Positions 9,427 to 18,682 of a stretch of DNA of 64,000 nucleotides are shown in pieces. Made by a program: the position numbers and the translations under genes. Under the pieces are notes generated by a model, which saw nothing but the letters and a program-made list of their open reading frames with translations, searched no databases and was not told the origin of the DNA. Position 1 is the first letter of the stretch; the number at the start of each line of letters is the position of its first letter. Source of the DNA: Mesorhizobium australicum WSM2073 (GTDB lineage: Bacteria > Pseudomonadota > Alphaproteobacteria > Rhizobiales > Rhizobiaceae); NCBI RefSeq assembly GCF_000230995.2, contig NC_019973.1, forward strand, positions 3,858,001 to 3,922,000. The letters are read 5' to 3'.

Positions 9427-9506
9427 GATCTCCCTTGTCCCAGGCTAGTATACGGACGGGCCGTATCGAAATGATGAATCTATGTGGTCGGTGTCAGGCA
9501 GAAGGT

Positions 9507-9968
9507 TCAAGCTGATGGCTTCCGATACGTGTTTTCCGCATCGAACAGCGGCTTGCTGCCGTCGTCGGCAAGCGTCCCCTTGCCGTCGATCAGCCCCACC
9601 GTCCGATAAAAGCATGAACGCCGGCCGGTGTGACAGGTTGCGTCGTGGCCCAACACTTTCACGCGAAGCCACACCGCATCCTGGTCACAATCCGTGAGCA
9701 TCTCGACGACATGCTGGAAATTGCCCGAGGTTTCGCCCTTCTTCCAGAGCGTGTTGCGCGAGCGCGACCAGTAATGGGCAATGCCTGTTTCCAGCGTCAG
9801 AGCCAGCGCCCGTGCATTCATATGCGCGACCATCAGCAGCATGCCGTCGGCGGCATCGGTGACGACGACGGTGACAAGACCGGCGGCATCGAAGCGCGGC
9901 GAAAACACCGCGCCTTCCTCCAAGGCTTTCTTGTCCGAGGGAGCTTCCGGAAATTCCAGTGCCGACAT
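9507..9968 (-). CDS. hisI: Phosphoribosyl-AMP cyclohydrolase
   Basis: Third step of histidine biosynthesis, opening the adenine ring of phosphoribosyl-AMP. 153 residues, the monofunctional form without the HisE pyrophosphohydrolase domain. Family motifs are [29 protein letters not shown] (about residues 65-83), and DCDQDAVW with CHTGRRSCF, which provide the Zn and Mg ligands. It sits 42 bases downstream of folE on the same strand and is probably co-transcribed with it. Confidence 0.96.
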   Translation of the reverse strand: MSALEFPEAPSDKKALEEGAVFSPRFDAAGLVTVVVTDAADGMLLMVAHMNARALALTLETGIAHYWSRSRNTLWKKGETSGNFQHVVEMLTDCDQDAVWLRVKVLGHDATCHTGRRSCFYRTVGLIDGKGTLADDGSKPLFDAENTYRKPSA

Positions 9969-10010
9969 TGCCGGTCTATCTTCCTATTGACCGCGACGTC
10001 GGCAAAGGGC

Positions 10011-10646
10011 TTACGCCCTGCCGCCGCGCACCATGGTGACAAAACGAACCTGCTCTTCGGGCGTATCCTTGAAGACGCCTGTGAAGGTGGAGGTCAGCGT
10101 GGTGGAACCTTGCTTGCGGATGCCGCGCATGGCCATGCACATGTGCTCCGCCTCGATCATGACGGCAACGCCGCGCGGGTTGAGCACATCCTGGATGACG
10201 CCGGCAATCTGGGCGGTCAGGGCTTCCTGCGTCTGCAGCCGATGGGCAAAGATATCGACGACGCGCGCGATCTTGGACAGGCCGACGACCTTGCCGTCGG
10301 GCAGGTAGCCGACATGCGCCTTGCCGATGATCGGCACCATGTGATGTTCGCAATGCGAATGGAACTGGATGTCCTTGACGATGACCAGGTCATCGTAGCC
10401 GGCGACCTCCTCGAAAGTACGGCCAAGCTCCTCGGCCGGGCACATGTCGTAGCCGCCGAACATTTCGCGATAGGCCTTGGTCACGCGCTTGGGCGTGTCG
10501 ATCAAACCCTCGCGATCCGGATTGTCGCCGGTCCAGCGCAGCAAGGTGCGTACGGCGGCCTCGACTTCGGCCTCGCTCGGGCGGTCGGTGACCGGCTTTT
10601 CCATATAGGCGGACTGGGGCATTAGTTTCTTGATGACGGCATCCAT
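10011..10646 (-). CDS. folE: GTP cyclohydrolase I
   Basis: Converts GTP to 7,8-dihydroneopterin triphosphate, the first step of tetrahydrofolate synthesis. 211 residues. Characteristic segments are [16 protein letters not shown], the Zn-binding [20 protein letters not shown] (about residues 105-124), [13 protein letters not shown], and [17 protein letters not shown] (the last Cys completing the Zn site). The ATG at 10646 ([10 protein letters not shown]) is chosen; the frame runs open far upstream to 11252, antisense to the scaffold gene, which is coincidental. Confidence 0.96.
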   Translation of the reverse strand: MDAVIKKLMPQSAYMEKPVTDRPSEAEVEAAVRTLLRWTGDNPDREGLIDTPKRVTKAYREMFGGYDMCPAEELGRTFEEVAGYDDLVIVKDIQFHSHCEHHMVPIIGKAHVGYLPDGKVVGLSKIARVVDIFAHRLQTQEALTAQIAGVIQDVLNPRGVAVMIEAEHMCMAMRGIRKQGSTTLTSTFTGVFKDTPEEQVRFVTMVRGGRA

Positions 10647-10886
10647 AAAAGGCGTCTCCCGTAGTTCCTCTCTGAGGAGGAACGAGTTGAACGGACCACG
10701 ACCTTTCGGTGTCGGAAACTCGCCCCGTTTCCAGCCCCGTAAGCGGCGTGAACTTCCCGGCAAGGACAGTGGCGTTCGCCGCCTTGTCGATACCGGACTG
10801 CCAGCATTATATATGGTCGTGCCGAGCGAATGAAAGACGCAACAACGGCAATCGCTGTTCGCTTGGCGGCGACGGATTGGAAAATA

Positions 10887-11333
10887 ATGATCAACGACGT
10901 CTACAACGCGAAAATTCTCGGTTTTGCCGGAAATATCGCCCGCATCGGCCGGCTCGATCATCCCGACGCGACCGCGAAGGCGCATTCCAAGCTGTGCGGG
11001 TCGACCGTTACCGTCGACCTCAAGATGGAGGACGGCGTGGTCACCGACTTCGCCCACGACGTGAAGGCCTGCGCGCTCGGCCAGGCATCGTCCTCGATCA
11101 TGGCGCAACATGTCGTCGGCGCCAGCGCCGAGGAATTGCGCGCGGTGCGCGAGACCATGCTGAAGATGCTGAAGGAGAACGGCGCGCCGCCGGAAGGCCG
11201 CTTCGCCGACCTCGGCTATCTGGAGCCGGTGCGCGACTACAAGGCGCGTCATGCGTCGACCATGCTGACTTTCGACGCCGTGGTCGACGCCATCGGCCAG
11301 ATCGAGAAGAAGCGCGCCGACGAAGCGGCCTGA
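10887..11333 (+). CDS. NifU/SufU-like iron-sulfur cluster scaffold family protein, third Cys missing
   Basis: 148-residue member of the NifU N-terminal/IscU/SufU superfamily. The first cluster cysteine is in KLCGSTV (Cys37) and the second in [12 protein letters not shown] (Cys62). The third conserved Cys, expected in the late LxxVRxxxxRxxCA segment, is replaced: here it reads [13 protein letters not shown]. The protein therefore has only two Cys and may not assemble clusters as IscU or SufU do. ATG 10887 is chosen by family length. It is divergent from folE, and the next gene begins within a few bases of its stop. Confidence 0.82.
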   Translation: MINDVYNAKILGFAGNIARIGRLDHPDATAKAHSKLCGSTVTVDLKMEDGVVTDFAHDVKACALGQASSSIMAQHVVGASAEELRAVRETMLKMLKENGAPPEGRFADLGYLEPVRDYKARHASTMLTFDAVVDAIGQIEKKRADEAA

Positions 11334-11335
11334 GA

Positions 11336-11821
11336 GTGGTCTTCGAGCTTACGGTGAGCGGATCCCGCCAGAGCGGTCGTTCATGCCATGGCTTTGTGTT
11401 CGCCGGTACTCTTGCCGCTTCACTTGTGTCGGCCGGTGGCTCAAGCGGGGCGGAACCAGCAGTCCAGCGCGATATCGGCGACTATCTCATGAGGGCCGTC
11501 CAGCCCTGTTGGAACGTGCCCGCAAATGCCACAAATACTGCACGCGTCCGGATCAGCCTGAACAAGGACGGATCGCTCGCCGGGCCGCCAAAAATCGTCG
11601 GCCCCGTGACATCGGCAAGGCATAAGGTTGCCGAAGCCGCCATTCGCGCGATCACGCGTTGCGCGCCGTTTCCCGGGCTGGCGTCCTACGGCGCCGACTA
11701 TGATTTGTGGCGCGACATCGTCGTCACATTCTACCCAGCAGTCGACCCGGCGGCGGGACATCCGTCCATGGACATCAACGACCTCGATAAACTTCTCGGA
11801 AAATACAAGAAGGTAAAGTAG
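11336..11821 (+). CDS. Secreted protein with TonB/TolA C-terminal-like domain
   Basis: About 161 residues from GTG 11336 (alternative GTG 11354). An N-terminal hydrophobic segment ([19 protein letters not shown]) suggests a signal peptide. The mature part has [24 protein letters not shown] and [14 protein letters not shown], the pattern of the TolA/TonB C-terminal-like domain, in which two Cys flank the W…R(V/I)xLxxDGxL core. It starts two bases after the scaffold gene, so the two are probably translationally coupled. Function unknown; a periplasmic role is inferred. Confidence 0.68.
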   Translation: MVFELTVSGSRQSGRSCHGFVFAGTLAASLVSAGGSSGAEPAVQRDIGDYLMRAVQPCWNVPANATNTARVRISLNKDGSLAGPPKIVGPVTSARHKVAEAAIRAITRCAPFPGLASYGADYDLWRDIVVTFYPAVDPAAGHPSMDINDLDKLLGKYKKVK

Positions 11822-11843
11822 CCGGCTCCGGCCAGCGCACGGC

Positions 11844-12761
11844 TCAGGCCGGAGCTTTCAGCGCTCGCCTGCTTTCGATGAATTCGCTTCTTAGCCAGTC
11901 GGCGAAGGCCGCGGCCGGTTCGGAGAGACTATGCAAACTCCTGGCCACCAGCCAATAGGCCCCGGATGCGACATCGATGTCGAACGGTTTGACCAGTGCC
12001 CCGGTCTCCAATTCTTCTCCAATCTGCAGGAGATCGCCCAGCGCCACGCCGTGGCCGAGCAGCGCGGCCTGCTTGGAGAGTGAGGCGTCCGCAAGCATCG
12101 GCCCGCGCGTGGGCATGGCGTTGGCGGGTACGCCCGCCGCCTCGAACCAGCGCGTCCAACCCTGGCGGTTTTCCTCGTGCAAAAGCGTGAAGCGAGCAAG
12201 ATCGGCCGGCTTCTCGAGGGCTGGGCCTGATGAAAGCAGCGCCGGCGACAGAACTGGCGAATCGACTGTCGAGGCCAGCCGCTCGGCTTCGCTGCGGGGC
12301 CATGACGTCGCGTTCGAGCTGAAACGCAAGGCAAGTTCGGGCTGGTCGCTGCGGAACTCGATCAGCCTTGGGTCCACTTCGAGGGAGACGTCGATATCGG
12401 GCCGCAACTGGCGAAACCGGTTGAGCCGGGGTACCAGCCAGACGGATGCAATCGACGGCTCGACGCTGACACGAACCACGGCCTGCGCGGGAACCGCGAC
12501 CAGTTCCGAGAGTAGTTTGTCGATGTCGTCGAAACTTCTGACCAGTTGAGCAAGCAGCCGACGGCCTGCATCCGTCAGTTCGACGCGGCGATGGTGCCGT
12601 TCGAAAAGCGGTTGGCGCAGGAAGGTTTCGAGTTCGCGGATCTGCCGGCTGATCGCCGCCTGTGAGACGAAAAGCTCCTCGGCGGCGTTGCTGAAGCTCA
12701 AATGCCGCCCCGCCGCCTCGAAGCTCCTCAACGCCGTCAGGGGCAAGCGTCCACGCTTCAT
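11844..12761 (-). CDS. LysR-family transcriptional regulator
   Basis: 305 residues. N-terminal winged helix-turn-helix (about residues 5-65) with LTALRSFEAAGRHLSFSNAA and the recognition helix region VSQAAISRQIRELE. RRVELTDAGRRLL leads into the linker helix, then a type 2 periplasmic-binding-fold effector domain. The N-terminus resembles the GcvA-like subgroup. The ligand and targets are unknown: no obvious metabolic target is adjacent, with a convergent secreted protein on one side and 322 bases of non-coding sequence before yidD on the other. Confidence 0.92.
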   Translation of the reverse strand: MKRGRLPLTALRSFEAAGRHLSFSNAAEELFVSQAAISRQIRELETFLRQPLFERHHRRVELTDAGRRLLAQLVRSFDDIDKLLSELVAVPAQAVVRVSVEPSIASVWLVPRLNRFRQLRPDIDVSLEVDPRLIEFRSDQPELALRFSSNATSWPRSEAERLASTVDSPVLSPALLSSGPALEKPADLARFTLLHEENRQGWTRWFEAAGVPANAMPTRGPMLADASLSKQAALLGHGVALGDLLQIGEELETGALVKPFDIDVASGAYWLVARSLHSLSEPAAAFADWLRSEFIESRRALKAPA

Positions 12762-13083
12762 TTCGCATAACCCAGGATTATCCGAAGCGGAAATTATACT
12801 CGTTTGAAGGCGAAGGCCAGCGGCGGTCTAATCGTCTTCAAGGAGATGCCGCCATGATGCAGTTGCTTGAGATCCTTGGCGACGTCATACGGATCGCGAC
12901 GTTCCAATGGCGCCACGAAAGACGCGCTACAAGGCATCACGAAAAATAGCCTCATCCTGGCCGGTGGGCGCCGCCAGCCGACCGACGGCCATTTCGCCGT
13001 TCCCGCCCGTGACCGCACGGCGATCGGGATTGCGTTCTCCGGTGCAAGCGCACATCTATCAGCTGGAAAACGCGGAGATCGCA
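12762..13083. other. Intergenic region between the LysR gene and yidD
   Basis: About 320 bases between divergently oriented genes, expected to hold both promoters. Open frames here lack ribosome binding sites and recognisable products. The only firm signal is the GGAG before yidD at about 13075. I see no repeat or RNA structure I can support. Confidence 0.4.
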
Positions 13084-13458
13084 GTGGGCGACCAGCACAG
13101 GCATGCGCATACAGCCGGAGCGTCGAGGCGCGGCCGCAACTGGCCCGGCCCCTGGCGCAAGACGCCGGGCCGCTTGCTCGGCACCTCGCTCGTGCGGTTT
13201 TACCAGCTGACGCTGTCCGGCTTTGTCGGCAATTCCTGCCGCCATCTGCCGACCTGTTCGGAATACGCGCATGAGGCGATCGCCCGCCATGGCCTTTGGG
13301 CCGGCGGCTGGATGGGGTTGTTCCGCGTGCTGCGCTGCGGTCCGTTCGGCACGCACGGCGTCGATCTCGTGCCGCAGGCGCTGGCATCCCGCTACGTCTG
13401 GTTCATGCCATGGCGGTACTGGCGGATTGGTCGCAAGCGCGGCGAAGCGCAGAGCTAG
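13084..13458 (+). CDS. yidD: Membrane protein insertion efficiency factor YidD
   Basis: Small basic membrane-associated protein that helps YidC-dependent insertion. 124 residues from GTG 13084, which has GGAGAT about six bases upstream. The YidD core is plain: LVRFYQLTLSGFVGNSCRHLPTCSEYAHEAI (three conserved Cys, about residues 38-68), then GLWAGGWMGLFRVLRCGPFG. The N-terminus carries a basic amphipathic extension. It is solitary here, not in the rpmH–rnpA–yidD–yidC group, as is common in rhizobia. Confidence 0.9.
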   Translation: MGDQHRHAHTAGASRRGRNWPGPWRKTPGRLLGTSLVRFYQLTLSGFVGNSCRHLPTCSEYAHEAIARHGLWAGGWMGLFRVLRCGPFGTHGVDLVPQALASRYVWFMPWRYWRIGRKRGEAQS

Positions 13459-13596
13459 GGTGGCTGGTCGCGCCGCGCTGTTTACGCTCCGGTAGGGTTA
13501 ACGCAAGCTTGCACAACAACTGCGCATTTGAGACAAAATCGAGACAAGAGACCTCGCTAAGCCCGCTCGCGAACCCCCTTCTGGAGCGAGCAGAAA

Positions 13597-14415
13597 ATGC
13601 GCAATGTCGATCGTCTTCCCTTTATCATGGCTGGTGTCCTGTTCCTGCTCGCCTGGCTGCTGGGATTTCCGATGCGCGCGCAGTCCGCGCCGCTAGCGGA
13701 TGTGCAGTGCACGCTGATCGCCGATGCCCAGAGCGGCAAGACGCTTTACCAGGACGGTACCTGCGACCAGCGCTTCAGCCCGGCCTCGACGTTCAAGGTG
13801 CCGCTTGCGCTGATCGGCTACGACGCAGGCATCCTTGCCGATGAACATACCCCGGCATGGGACTACAAGCCTGAGTTCAACGCGGTGAAACGCGACCAGA
13901 AAATCGTCGATCCGACGATCTGGGAACGCGATTCCATCATCTGGTTCTCGCGCGAGATCACCCGCAAGCTCGGAACTCAGAAATTTGCCGGCTACGTATC
14001 GAAGTTCAACTATGGCAATGGTGACGTTTCCGGCAATCCTGGCAAGGATGACGGGCTCACCCATTCCTGGGTCAACTCCTCGCTTAAGATCACGCCAGTC
14101 GAACAGGTTGCCTTCCTGCGGCAACTGCTCGCCGGCACAATGCCGGTGTCGGCCAGGGCGCATGAAATGACACGCGCCATCATGCCGAACTTCAAGGCTG
14201 GGGACTGGGCCGTTCAGGGCAAGACCGGCACGACCAGGCTGGGCGCGGGCGGCAAGGACAAGCGCTCGCTCGGATGGTTTGTCGGCTGGGCTGGGAAAGA
14301 CGGCCGCCAGATCGTGTTCGCCCGGCTCGTCGTCGATACGAAACGCACCGACATGCCGAAGGGGTTGGCGACACGGGCCGCGTTCCTGAAGGACCTGCCA
14401 GAGCTGATTAAGTGA
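13597..14415 (+). CDS. Class D (OXA-type) beta-lactamase
   Basis: 272-residue exported serine beta-lactamase. An N-terminal hydrophobic signal (residues 9-30, [16 protein letters not shown]) precedes the catalytic domain. Class D motifs are SxxK as PASTFKVP (about residue 65), a SxV-like box reading SIIWFS (Ile in place of the usual Val), the class-defining YGN as FNYGNGD, and KTG as [10 protein letters not shown], followed by WFVGW. Residue two before STFK is Pro, as in many OXA enzymes. It is a chromosomal-type single gene with no mobile element nearby. The substrate range cannot be predicted. Confidence 0.92.
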   Translation: MRNVDRLPFIMAGVLFLLAWLLGFPMRAQSAPLADVQCTLIADAQSGKTLYQDGTCDQRFSPASTFKVPLALIGYDAGILADEHTPAWDYKPEFNAVKRDQKIVDPTIWERDSIIWFSREITRKLGTQKFAGYVSKFNYGNGDVSGNPGKDDGLTHSWVNSSLKITPVEQVAFLRQLLAGTMPVSARAHEMTRAIMPNFKAGDWAVQGKTGTTRLGAGGKDKRSLGWFVGWAGKDGRQIVFARLVVDTKRTDMPKGLATRAAFLKDLPELIK

Positions 14416-14426
14416 GCCGGGCTTTA

Positions 14427-14464
14427 CGGCGGCGGCATCTGCTCATAAAAGACTGCCGCCGCCG
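14427..14464 (+). repeat. 11-bp GC-rich stem-loop between the beta-lactamase gene and thrS
   Basis: Perfect inverted repeat (CGGCGGCGGCA / TGCCGCCGCCG) with a 16-base loop. It starts 12 bases after the beta-lactamase stop and ends 95 bases before thrS. No T-run follows, so it is either a Rho-aided terminator or a stem in the thrS leader. Confidence 0.5.
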
Positions 14465-14559
14465 GACGCATCCGGCACCCTGGCAGGTCGCAGCCCCGAA
14501 CCGCTGATGATCTGCATTTACCACCCGCGCTCGTTTGCGGGACTGGATAGGAGATACAT

Positions 14560-16536
14560 ATGCTGAATTCCGTTTCCCTGACATTTCCCGATGGCTCCGT
14601 CCGCGACTACGATGCGGCGATGACCGGTGCGGGTCTCGCCGAATCGATCTCGAAGTCGCTGGCCAAGAAGGCCGTCGCCTACGCCATTGACGGCACCGTG
14701 CGCGACCTCAGCGACCCGCTCGGCAAGTCCGGCAAGGTCGAGGTCATCACCCGCGACGATGCGCGCGCTCTTGAGCTTATCCGCCACGACACCGCGCACG
14801 TGCTGGCGGAGGCCGTGCAGGAGCTGTGGCCGGGAACGCAGGTGACCATCGGACCAGTGATCGAGAACGGATTCTATTACGACTTTGCCCGCAACGAGCC
14901 GTTCACCCCAGACGATTTCCCGGTGATCGAGAAGAAAATGCGCGAGATCATCGCGCGCAACAAGCCGTTCACCAAGGAGGTCTGGTCGCGCGACAAGGCA
15001 AAAAAGGTCTTTGCCGACAAGGGCGAGCGCTACAAGCTCGAACTGATCGATGCCATTCCCGAGGACCAGGATCTCAAGATCTATGCGCAGGGCGACTGGT
15101 TCGATCTCTGCCGCGGTCCGCACATGGCCTCGACCGGCCAGATCGGCAACGCCTTCAAGCTGATGAAGGTGGCCGGCGCCTATTGGCGCGGCGATTCCAA
15201 CAATCCGATGCTGACGCGCATCTACGGCACGGCCTGGGCCGACCAGGCGCAGCTCGAAGCCTACCAAACGATGCTGGAAGAGGCCGAGAAGCGCGACCAC
15301 CGCAAGCTCGGCCGCGAAATGGACCTTTTCCATTTCCAGGAAGAGGGGCCGGGCGTGGTCTTCTGGCACGCCAAGGGCTGGAAGATGTTCCAGAACCTGG
15401 TCAACTACATGCGGCGCCGGCTCGACGAGCAGGGCTACCAGGAGGTCAACGCCCCGCAGGTGCTCGACAAGAGCCTGTGGGAGACGTCAGGCCACTGGGG
15501 CTGGTATCGCGACGCCATGTTCAAGGTGACGGTCGCCGGCGATGAAACCGACGATGACCGCATCTTTGCGCTGAAGCCGATGAACTGCCCGGGCCACGTG
15601 CAGATTTTCAAGCATGGGCTGAAATCCTATCGCGATCTGCCGGTGAAGCTGGCGGAGTTCGGTAATGTGCATCGTTACGAGCCGTCGGGCGCGCTGCACG
15701 GGCTGATGCGCGTGCGCGGCTTCACGCAAGACGATGCGCACATCTTCTGCACCGAGGAACAGCTGGCTTCCGAGTGCCTGCGCATCAACGACCTGATCCT
15801 GTCGACCTATGCCGATTTCGGTTTCGACGAAATCAGCGTCAAACTGTCGACACGGCCCGAAAAGCGTGTCGGCACGGACGAGGCCTGGGATCATGCCGAG
15901 GCGATCATGGGCGGCGTGCTGGAGACGATCAGGACAAGGTCCGGCAACCGCATCAAGACCTCGATCAATCCGGGTGAGGGCGCCTTCTACGGGCCGAAGT
16001 TCGAATATGTGTTGAAGGATGCCATCGGCCGCGAATGGCAATGCGGGACGACGCAGGTCGACTTCAACCTGCCGGAGCGTTTTGGCGCCTTCTACATCGG
16101 CTCGGATTCGGAGAAGAAGCAGCCGGTCATGGTGCACCGCGCCATCTGCGGTTCGATGGAGCGTTTCCTCGGCATCCTGATCGAGAACTATTCCGGCCAC
16201 TTCCCGCTATGGTTCGCGCCGCTGCAGGTGGTGGTGGCGACGATCACGTCAGACGCCGACAGCTATGCGACCGAGGTCGTGGCAAAGCTGAAGGCCGCCG
16301 GGCTGTTGGCGGAAGCCGATCTGCGCAACGAGAAGATCAACTACAAGGTCCGTGAGCACAGCCTGGCCAAGGTGCCGGTCATCCTCGTCTGCGGCAAGCG
16401 CGAGGCGGAGGAGCAGACGGTCAACATCCGCCGGCTCGGCTCGCGCGATCAGGAATCGCTTGGTCTTGCCGAAGCAATCGAACGGCTGACCGAAGAATCG
16501 ATCACGCCTGATCGCCGACGCAAGCGCGCTGCTTGA
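14560..16536 (+). CDS. thrS: Threonyl-tRNA synthetase
   Basis: Charges tRNA-Thr. 658 residues, full length. An N-terminal TGS domain (about 1-63) is followed by the editing domain with the HxxxH motif in [17 protein letters not shown]. The class II catalytic core holds [11 protein letters not shown] (Zn ligand Cys), [21 protein letters not shown] and the motif 3 region [20 protein letters not shown]. The C-terminal anticodon-binding domain starts near residue 550 ([11 protein letters not shown]). The start ATG follows ATAGGAGAT. A terminator hairpin follows at 16557. Confidence 0.97.
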   Translation: MLNSVSLTFPDGSVRDYDAAMTGAGLAESISKSLAKKAVAYAIDGTVRDLSDPLGKSGKVEVITRDDARALELIRHDTAHVLAEAVQELWPGTQVTIGPVIENGFYYDFARNEPFTPDDFPVIEKKMREIIARNKPFTKEVWSRDKAKKVFADKGERYKLELIDAIPEDQDLKIYAQGDWFDLCRGPHMASTGQIGNAFKLMKVAGAYWRGDSNNPMLTRIYGTAWADQAQLEAYQTMLEEAEKRDHRKLGREMDLFHFQEEGPGVVFWHAKGWKMFQNLVNYMRRRLDEQGYQEVNAPQVLDKSLWETSGHWGWYRDAMFKVTVAGDETDDDRIFALKPMNCPGHVQIFKHGLKSYRDLPVKLAEFGNVHRYEPSGALHGLMRVRGFTQDDAHIFCTEEQLASECLRINDLILSTYADFGFDEISVKLSTRPEKRVGTDEAWDHAEAIMGGVLETIRTRSGNRIKTSINPGEGAFYGPKFEYVLKDAIGREWQCGTTQVDFNLPERFGAFYIGSDSEKKQPVMVHRAICGSMERFLGILIENYSGHFPLWFAPLQVVVATITSDADSYATEVVAKLKAAGLLAEADLRNEKINYKVREHSLAKVPVILVCGKREAEEQTVNIRRLGSRDQESLGLAEAIERLTEESITPDRRRKRAA

Positions 16537-16556
16537 ATCGGAGTGTTTTTCGATCG

Positions 16557-16584
16557 AATGGCGGTGGAGCGATCCACCGCCATT
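16557..16584 (+). terminator. Terminator hairpin of thrS
   Basis: Perfect 12-bp stem (AATGGCGGTGGA / TCCACCGCCATT) closed by a GCGA tetraloop, followed by TTCATAT. It begins 20 bases after the thrS stop. Confidence 0.7.
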
Positions 16585-16622
16585 TTCATATCCCTGTCAC
16601 GGCAACGTTGTAACGAGCCCCT

Positions 16623-17561
16623 ATGCTCAAGCTGAAATCGCGCGAACGACCGTTCCCAGAGCTTTCCTACGCCAATCCGCACCAGCCGGCGCTGGCGCGC
16701 TGGTTCATCCATTCGGTCGAAGGCCTGTCGGGCCGCGATCGCTTTGCCGCGCTTTATGATTTCTGGCGCCGCCAGGTGGTGCCGACGGGCGAGCGTGTGT
16801 TCAGCCGCATGCTGGACCTCATCGACGTGGGCGTGCGAATTCCCGACCAATGGCCGCCCGCGCAATTGCCCGACACGCCACTGGTGATCGTCGCCAACCA
16901 TCCCTTCGGCATCGGCGACGGCATTGCCGTTCTGTCGCTGGCAGAGCAACTCGGCCGGCCTTTCCGGGTGATGATCCACAAGGACCTGCTCAGGATCCGC
17001 GAGATGGAGCCCTATTCGCTGCCGATCGACTTTTCCGAGACCAAGGACGCGGTGAAGAACAACATGGCGGTGCGCCATGAGGCGGTCCGGCTGCTCAGGG
17101 AAGGTGTCACCATCGTGGTGTTTCCGGCCGGCGGCGTGGCCACTGCGCCCAAGGGTTTTGGCCGCGCGCGCGACCTGCCGTGGAAGATGTTTCCGGCCCG
17201 TCTCGTCCAGGAGGCCAAGGCATCGGTCATCCCGATGCATTTCTCCGGCCAGAACGGCAGGCTTTTCCATCTGGTCAGTGGGCCGATGAACATGGCCGAG
17301 CGCGACGGGCGGGTGGCCAAATTCGTCGGCAAGGCCTCGCTGACCTTGCGCACCTCGCTGCTCATTCGTGAATTCGCGCGGCTGTCCGGCAGGGCGATCG
17401 ACGTGCGCGTCGGCAACGTGCTGAGCTGGAGCGAACTGGAGCCGCTGCGCGACCGCAAAACGTTGCTCGACCGTCTCTATCGCGGTGTATTCGATCTGGC
17501 GCCGAGCCTGCCGCGCCGTCGCATTCCGTTCCTCCCGGCGCGAACCAAGCTCGCCGCCTGA
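16623..17561 (+). CDS. Lysophospholipid acyltransferase family protein (PlsC-like)
   Basis: 312-residue acyltransferase of the glycerolipid acyltransferase superfamily. The catalytic box reads VIVANHPFGIGDG (about residues 90-102), where His and Asp are five residues apart rather than four, as in the hemolysin-like branch. The second box is VVFPAGGVATAPKG (about residues 163-176), the counterpart of the EGTR block. No transmembrane segment is obvious. Likely role: acyl transfer to a lysolipid or similar acceptor at the membrane. It follows thrS but is separated from it by the terminator. Confidence 0.8.
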   Translation: MLKLKSRERPFPELSYANPHQPALARWFIHSVEGLSGRDRFAALYDFWRRQVVPTGERVFSRMLDLIDVGVRIPDQWPPAQLPDTPLVIVANHPFGIGDGIAVLSLAEQLGRPFRVMIHKDLLRIREMEPYSLPIDFSETKDAVKNNMAVRHEAVRLLREGVTIVVFPAGGVATAPKGFGRARDLPWKMFPARLVQEAKASVIPMHFSGQNGRLFHLVSGPMNMAERDGRVAKFVGKASLTLRTSLLIREFARLSGRAIDVRVGNVLSWSELEPLRDRKTLLDRLYRGVFDLAPSLPRRRIPFLPARTKLAA

Positions 17562-17564
17562 AGG

Positions 17565-18527
17565 CTAATCGGCGCCTTCCTCGGGATCCATCGCCGCTGC
17601 TTCGGTGGCGAGAACCTCGATTTCCTGGTTCTGCCCGCCAACGACCGTGAAATCCTTCTGGTAGATGCGGTCGCGGTTCTTGGCGATGATGGTGTAGTCG
17701 CCTTCGGCCAGCACCATCGAGGCGAAGGCGCCGACGGTTTCCTTGATCGGATCGCCGGATTCGTTGAGCAGCGACCACGAGGTGTCGGCAATCGCTTCGC
17801 CGCCCGTCTCGCGTACCAGCTTCATGGTGATTTCAGCGGCGTGATGCTCGACGGTGGCTTCCGTCAGCTTGCCCGCCTCGACGCGGATGTCGGATCGGAT
17901 GACGGCGTTGACCGCGCCGTAAGTCGAGACGACATGATAGATGCCGGCATTGAGCCGCACGACGCTGTTGGGTTCGACATCGGGAATGATCAGCGCGCGG
18001 TCGCCATTGGCCTCGGCGGTGCCCTCATAGATCGAAAAGCGCAGTTTCTTCGGCGGTATGCGCACGCCGCCGGACAGAACCGCGTCCAGCTTCAGGCCGC
18101 CGGCATCGAGCACGAGGCTTTCTCGCTTGGCTTCCTTGCCGACGGTGATGCGCTTGGTGGCGCCGGCGCGGCCATAGGAAGCGTGGACCAGGTAACTGCC
18201 GGGCTCGAGCTGGAAGACGGCGCTGCCGCCATGGGAGGAGGCGACCATCGGCAATTTGCCGTTCACCGCTTCGGGCTTGAAGACACGCCAGACGAGTCCA
18301 CGGGTGATGTCGGTGCCCTTGTCGGTCAACTGGGCCGAGAGCGTGATGGCGCCACCGCCGCCAAGCGCCAGCGGGGTCTCGCTCTTCGGCGTTGCATAGC
18401 TCGAAATTCCGGGAAGTTTCAGGTCGCCGACGCCGTCCTTTTCCTGCGCGACAGCCATGGAGACCGGCAGCAGGAATAGCGTGGCGCAGAGCCGAACCAG
18501 GAAAAGACGCAGTCGCCCCTCAAACAT
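17565..18527 (-). CDS. Secreted protein with three tandem beta-rich repeats
   Basis: 320 residues from ATG 18527 (an in-frame TTG at 18563 is less likely). The signal peptide is basic plus hydrophobic and ends in SMAVAQ. The mature part has three related units of roughly 75-80 residues: LVWRVF…LEPGSYLVHASYGR, LRFSIYEG…LNAGIYHVVSTYGA and TSWSLLNESG…LAEGDYTIIAKNRD. Each ends in a beta-sandwich-like strand pattern (G-x-Y-x-(V/I)) followed by a glycine/lysine turn. This suggests a periplasmic or surface domain array. The stop lies three bases from the convergent acyltransferase stop. No known function. Confidence 0.72.
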   Translation of the reverse strand: MFEGRLRLFLVRLCATLFLLPVSMAVAQEKDGVGDLKLPGISSYATPKSETPLALGGGGAITLSAQLTDKGTDITRGLVWRVFKPEAVNGKLPMVASSHGGSAVFQLEPGSYLVHASYGRAGATKRITVGKEAKRESLVLDAGGLKLDAVLSGGVRIPPKKLRFSIYEGTAEANGDRALIIPDVEPNSVVRLNAGIYHVVSTYGAVNAVIRSDIRVEAGKLTEATVEHHAAEITMKLVRETGGEAIADTSWSLLNESGDPIKETVGAFASMVLAEGDYTIIAKNRDRIYQKDFTVVGGQNQEIEVLATEAAAMDPEEGAD

Positions 18528-18682
18528 GCCTTGCGTTGAAGCCCATGGCGGTGGCAATTTCAAGGCTTAAGAGTCCGATCCGGGACTCTTCAGCCCGGCG
18601 TTTGCGCGCCTTTGCCCGAGCCGCCCGAATTCCCGATGGTGCGCTTCAGCTCAAAACAGAGTGTTTCAGGAGACTTGCGCCC

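Noticed and set aside
10647-11252. N-terminal extension of folE up to 11252
   Set aside because: It lies antisense to the scaffold gene and adds about 200 residues with no similarity to GTP cyclohydrolase I; the ATG at 10646 gives the family length.
12867-13274. 135-codon frame in the gap before yidD
   Set aside because: It overlaps the yidD core in another frame, has no ribosome binding site, and the product is unrecognisable.
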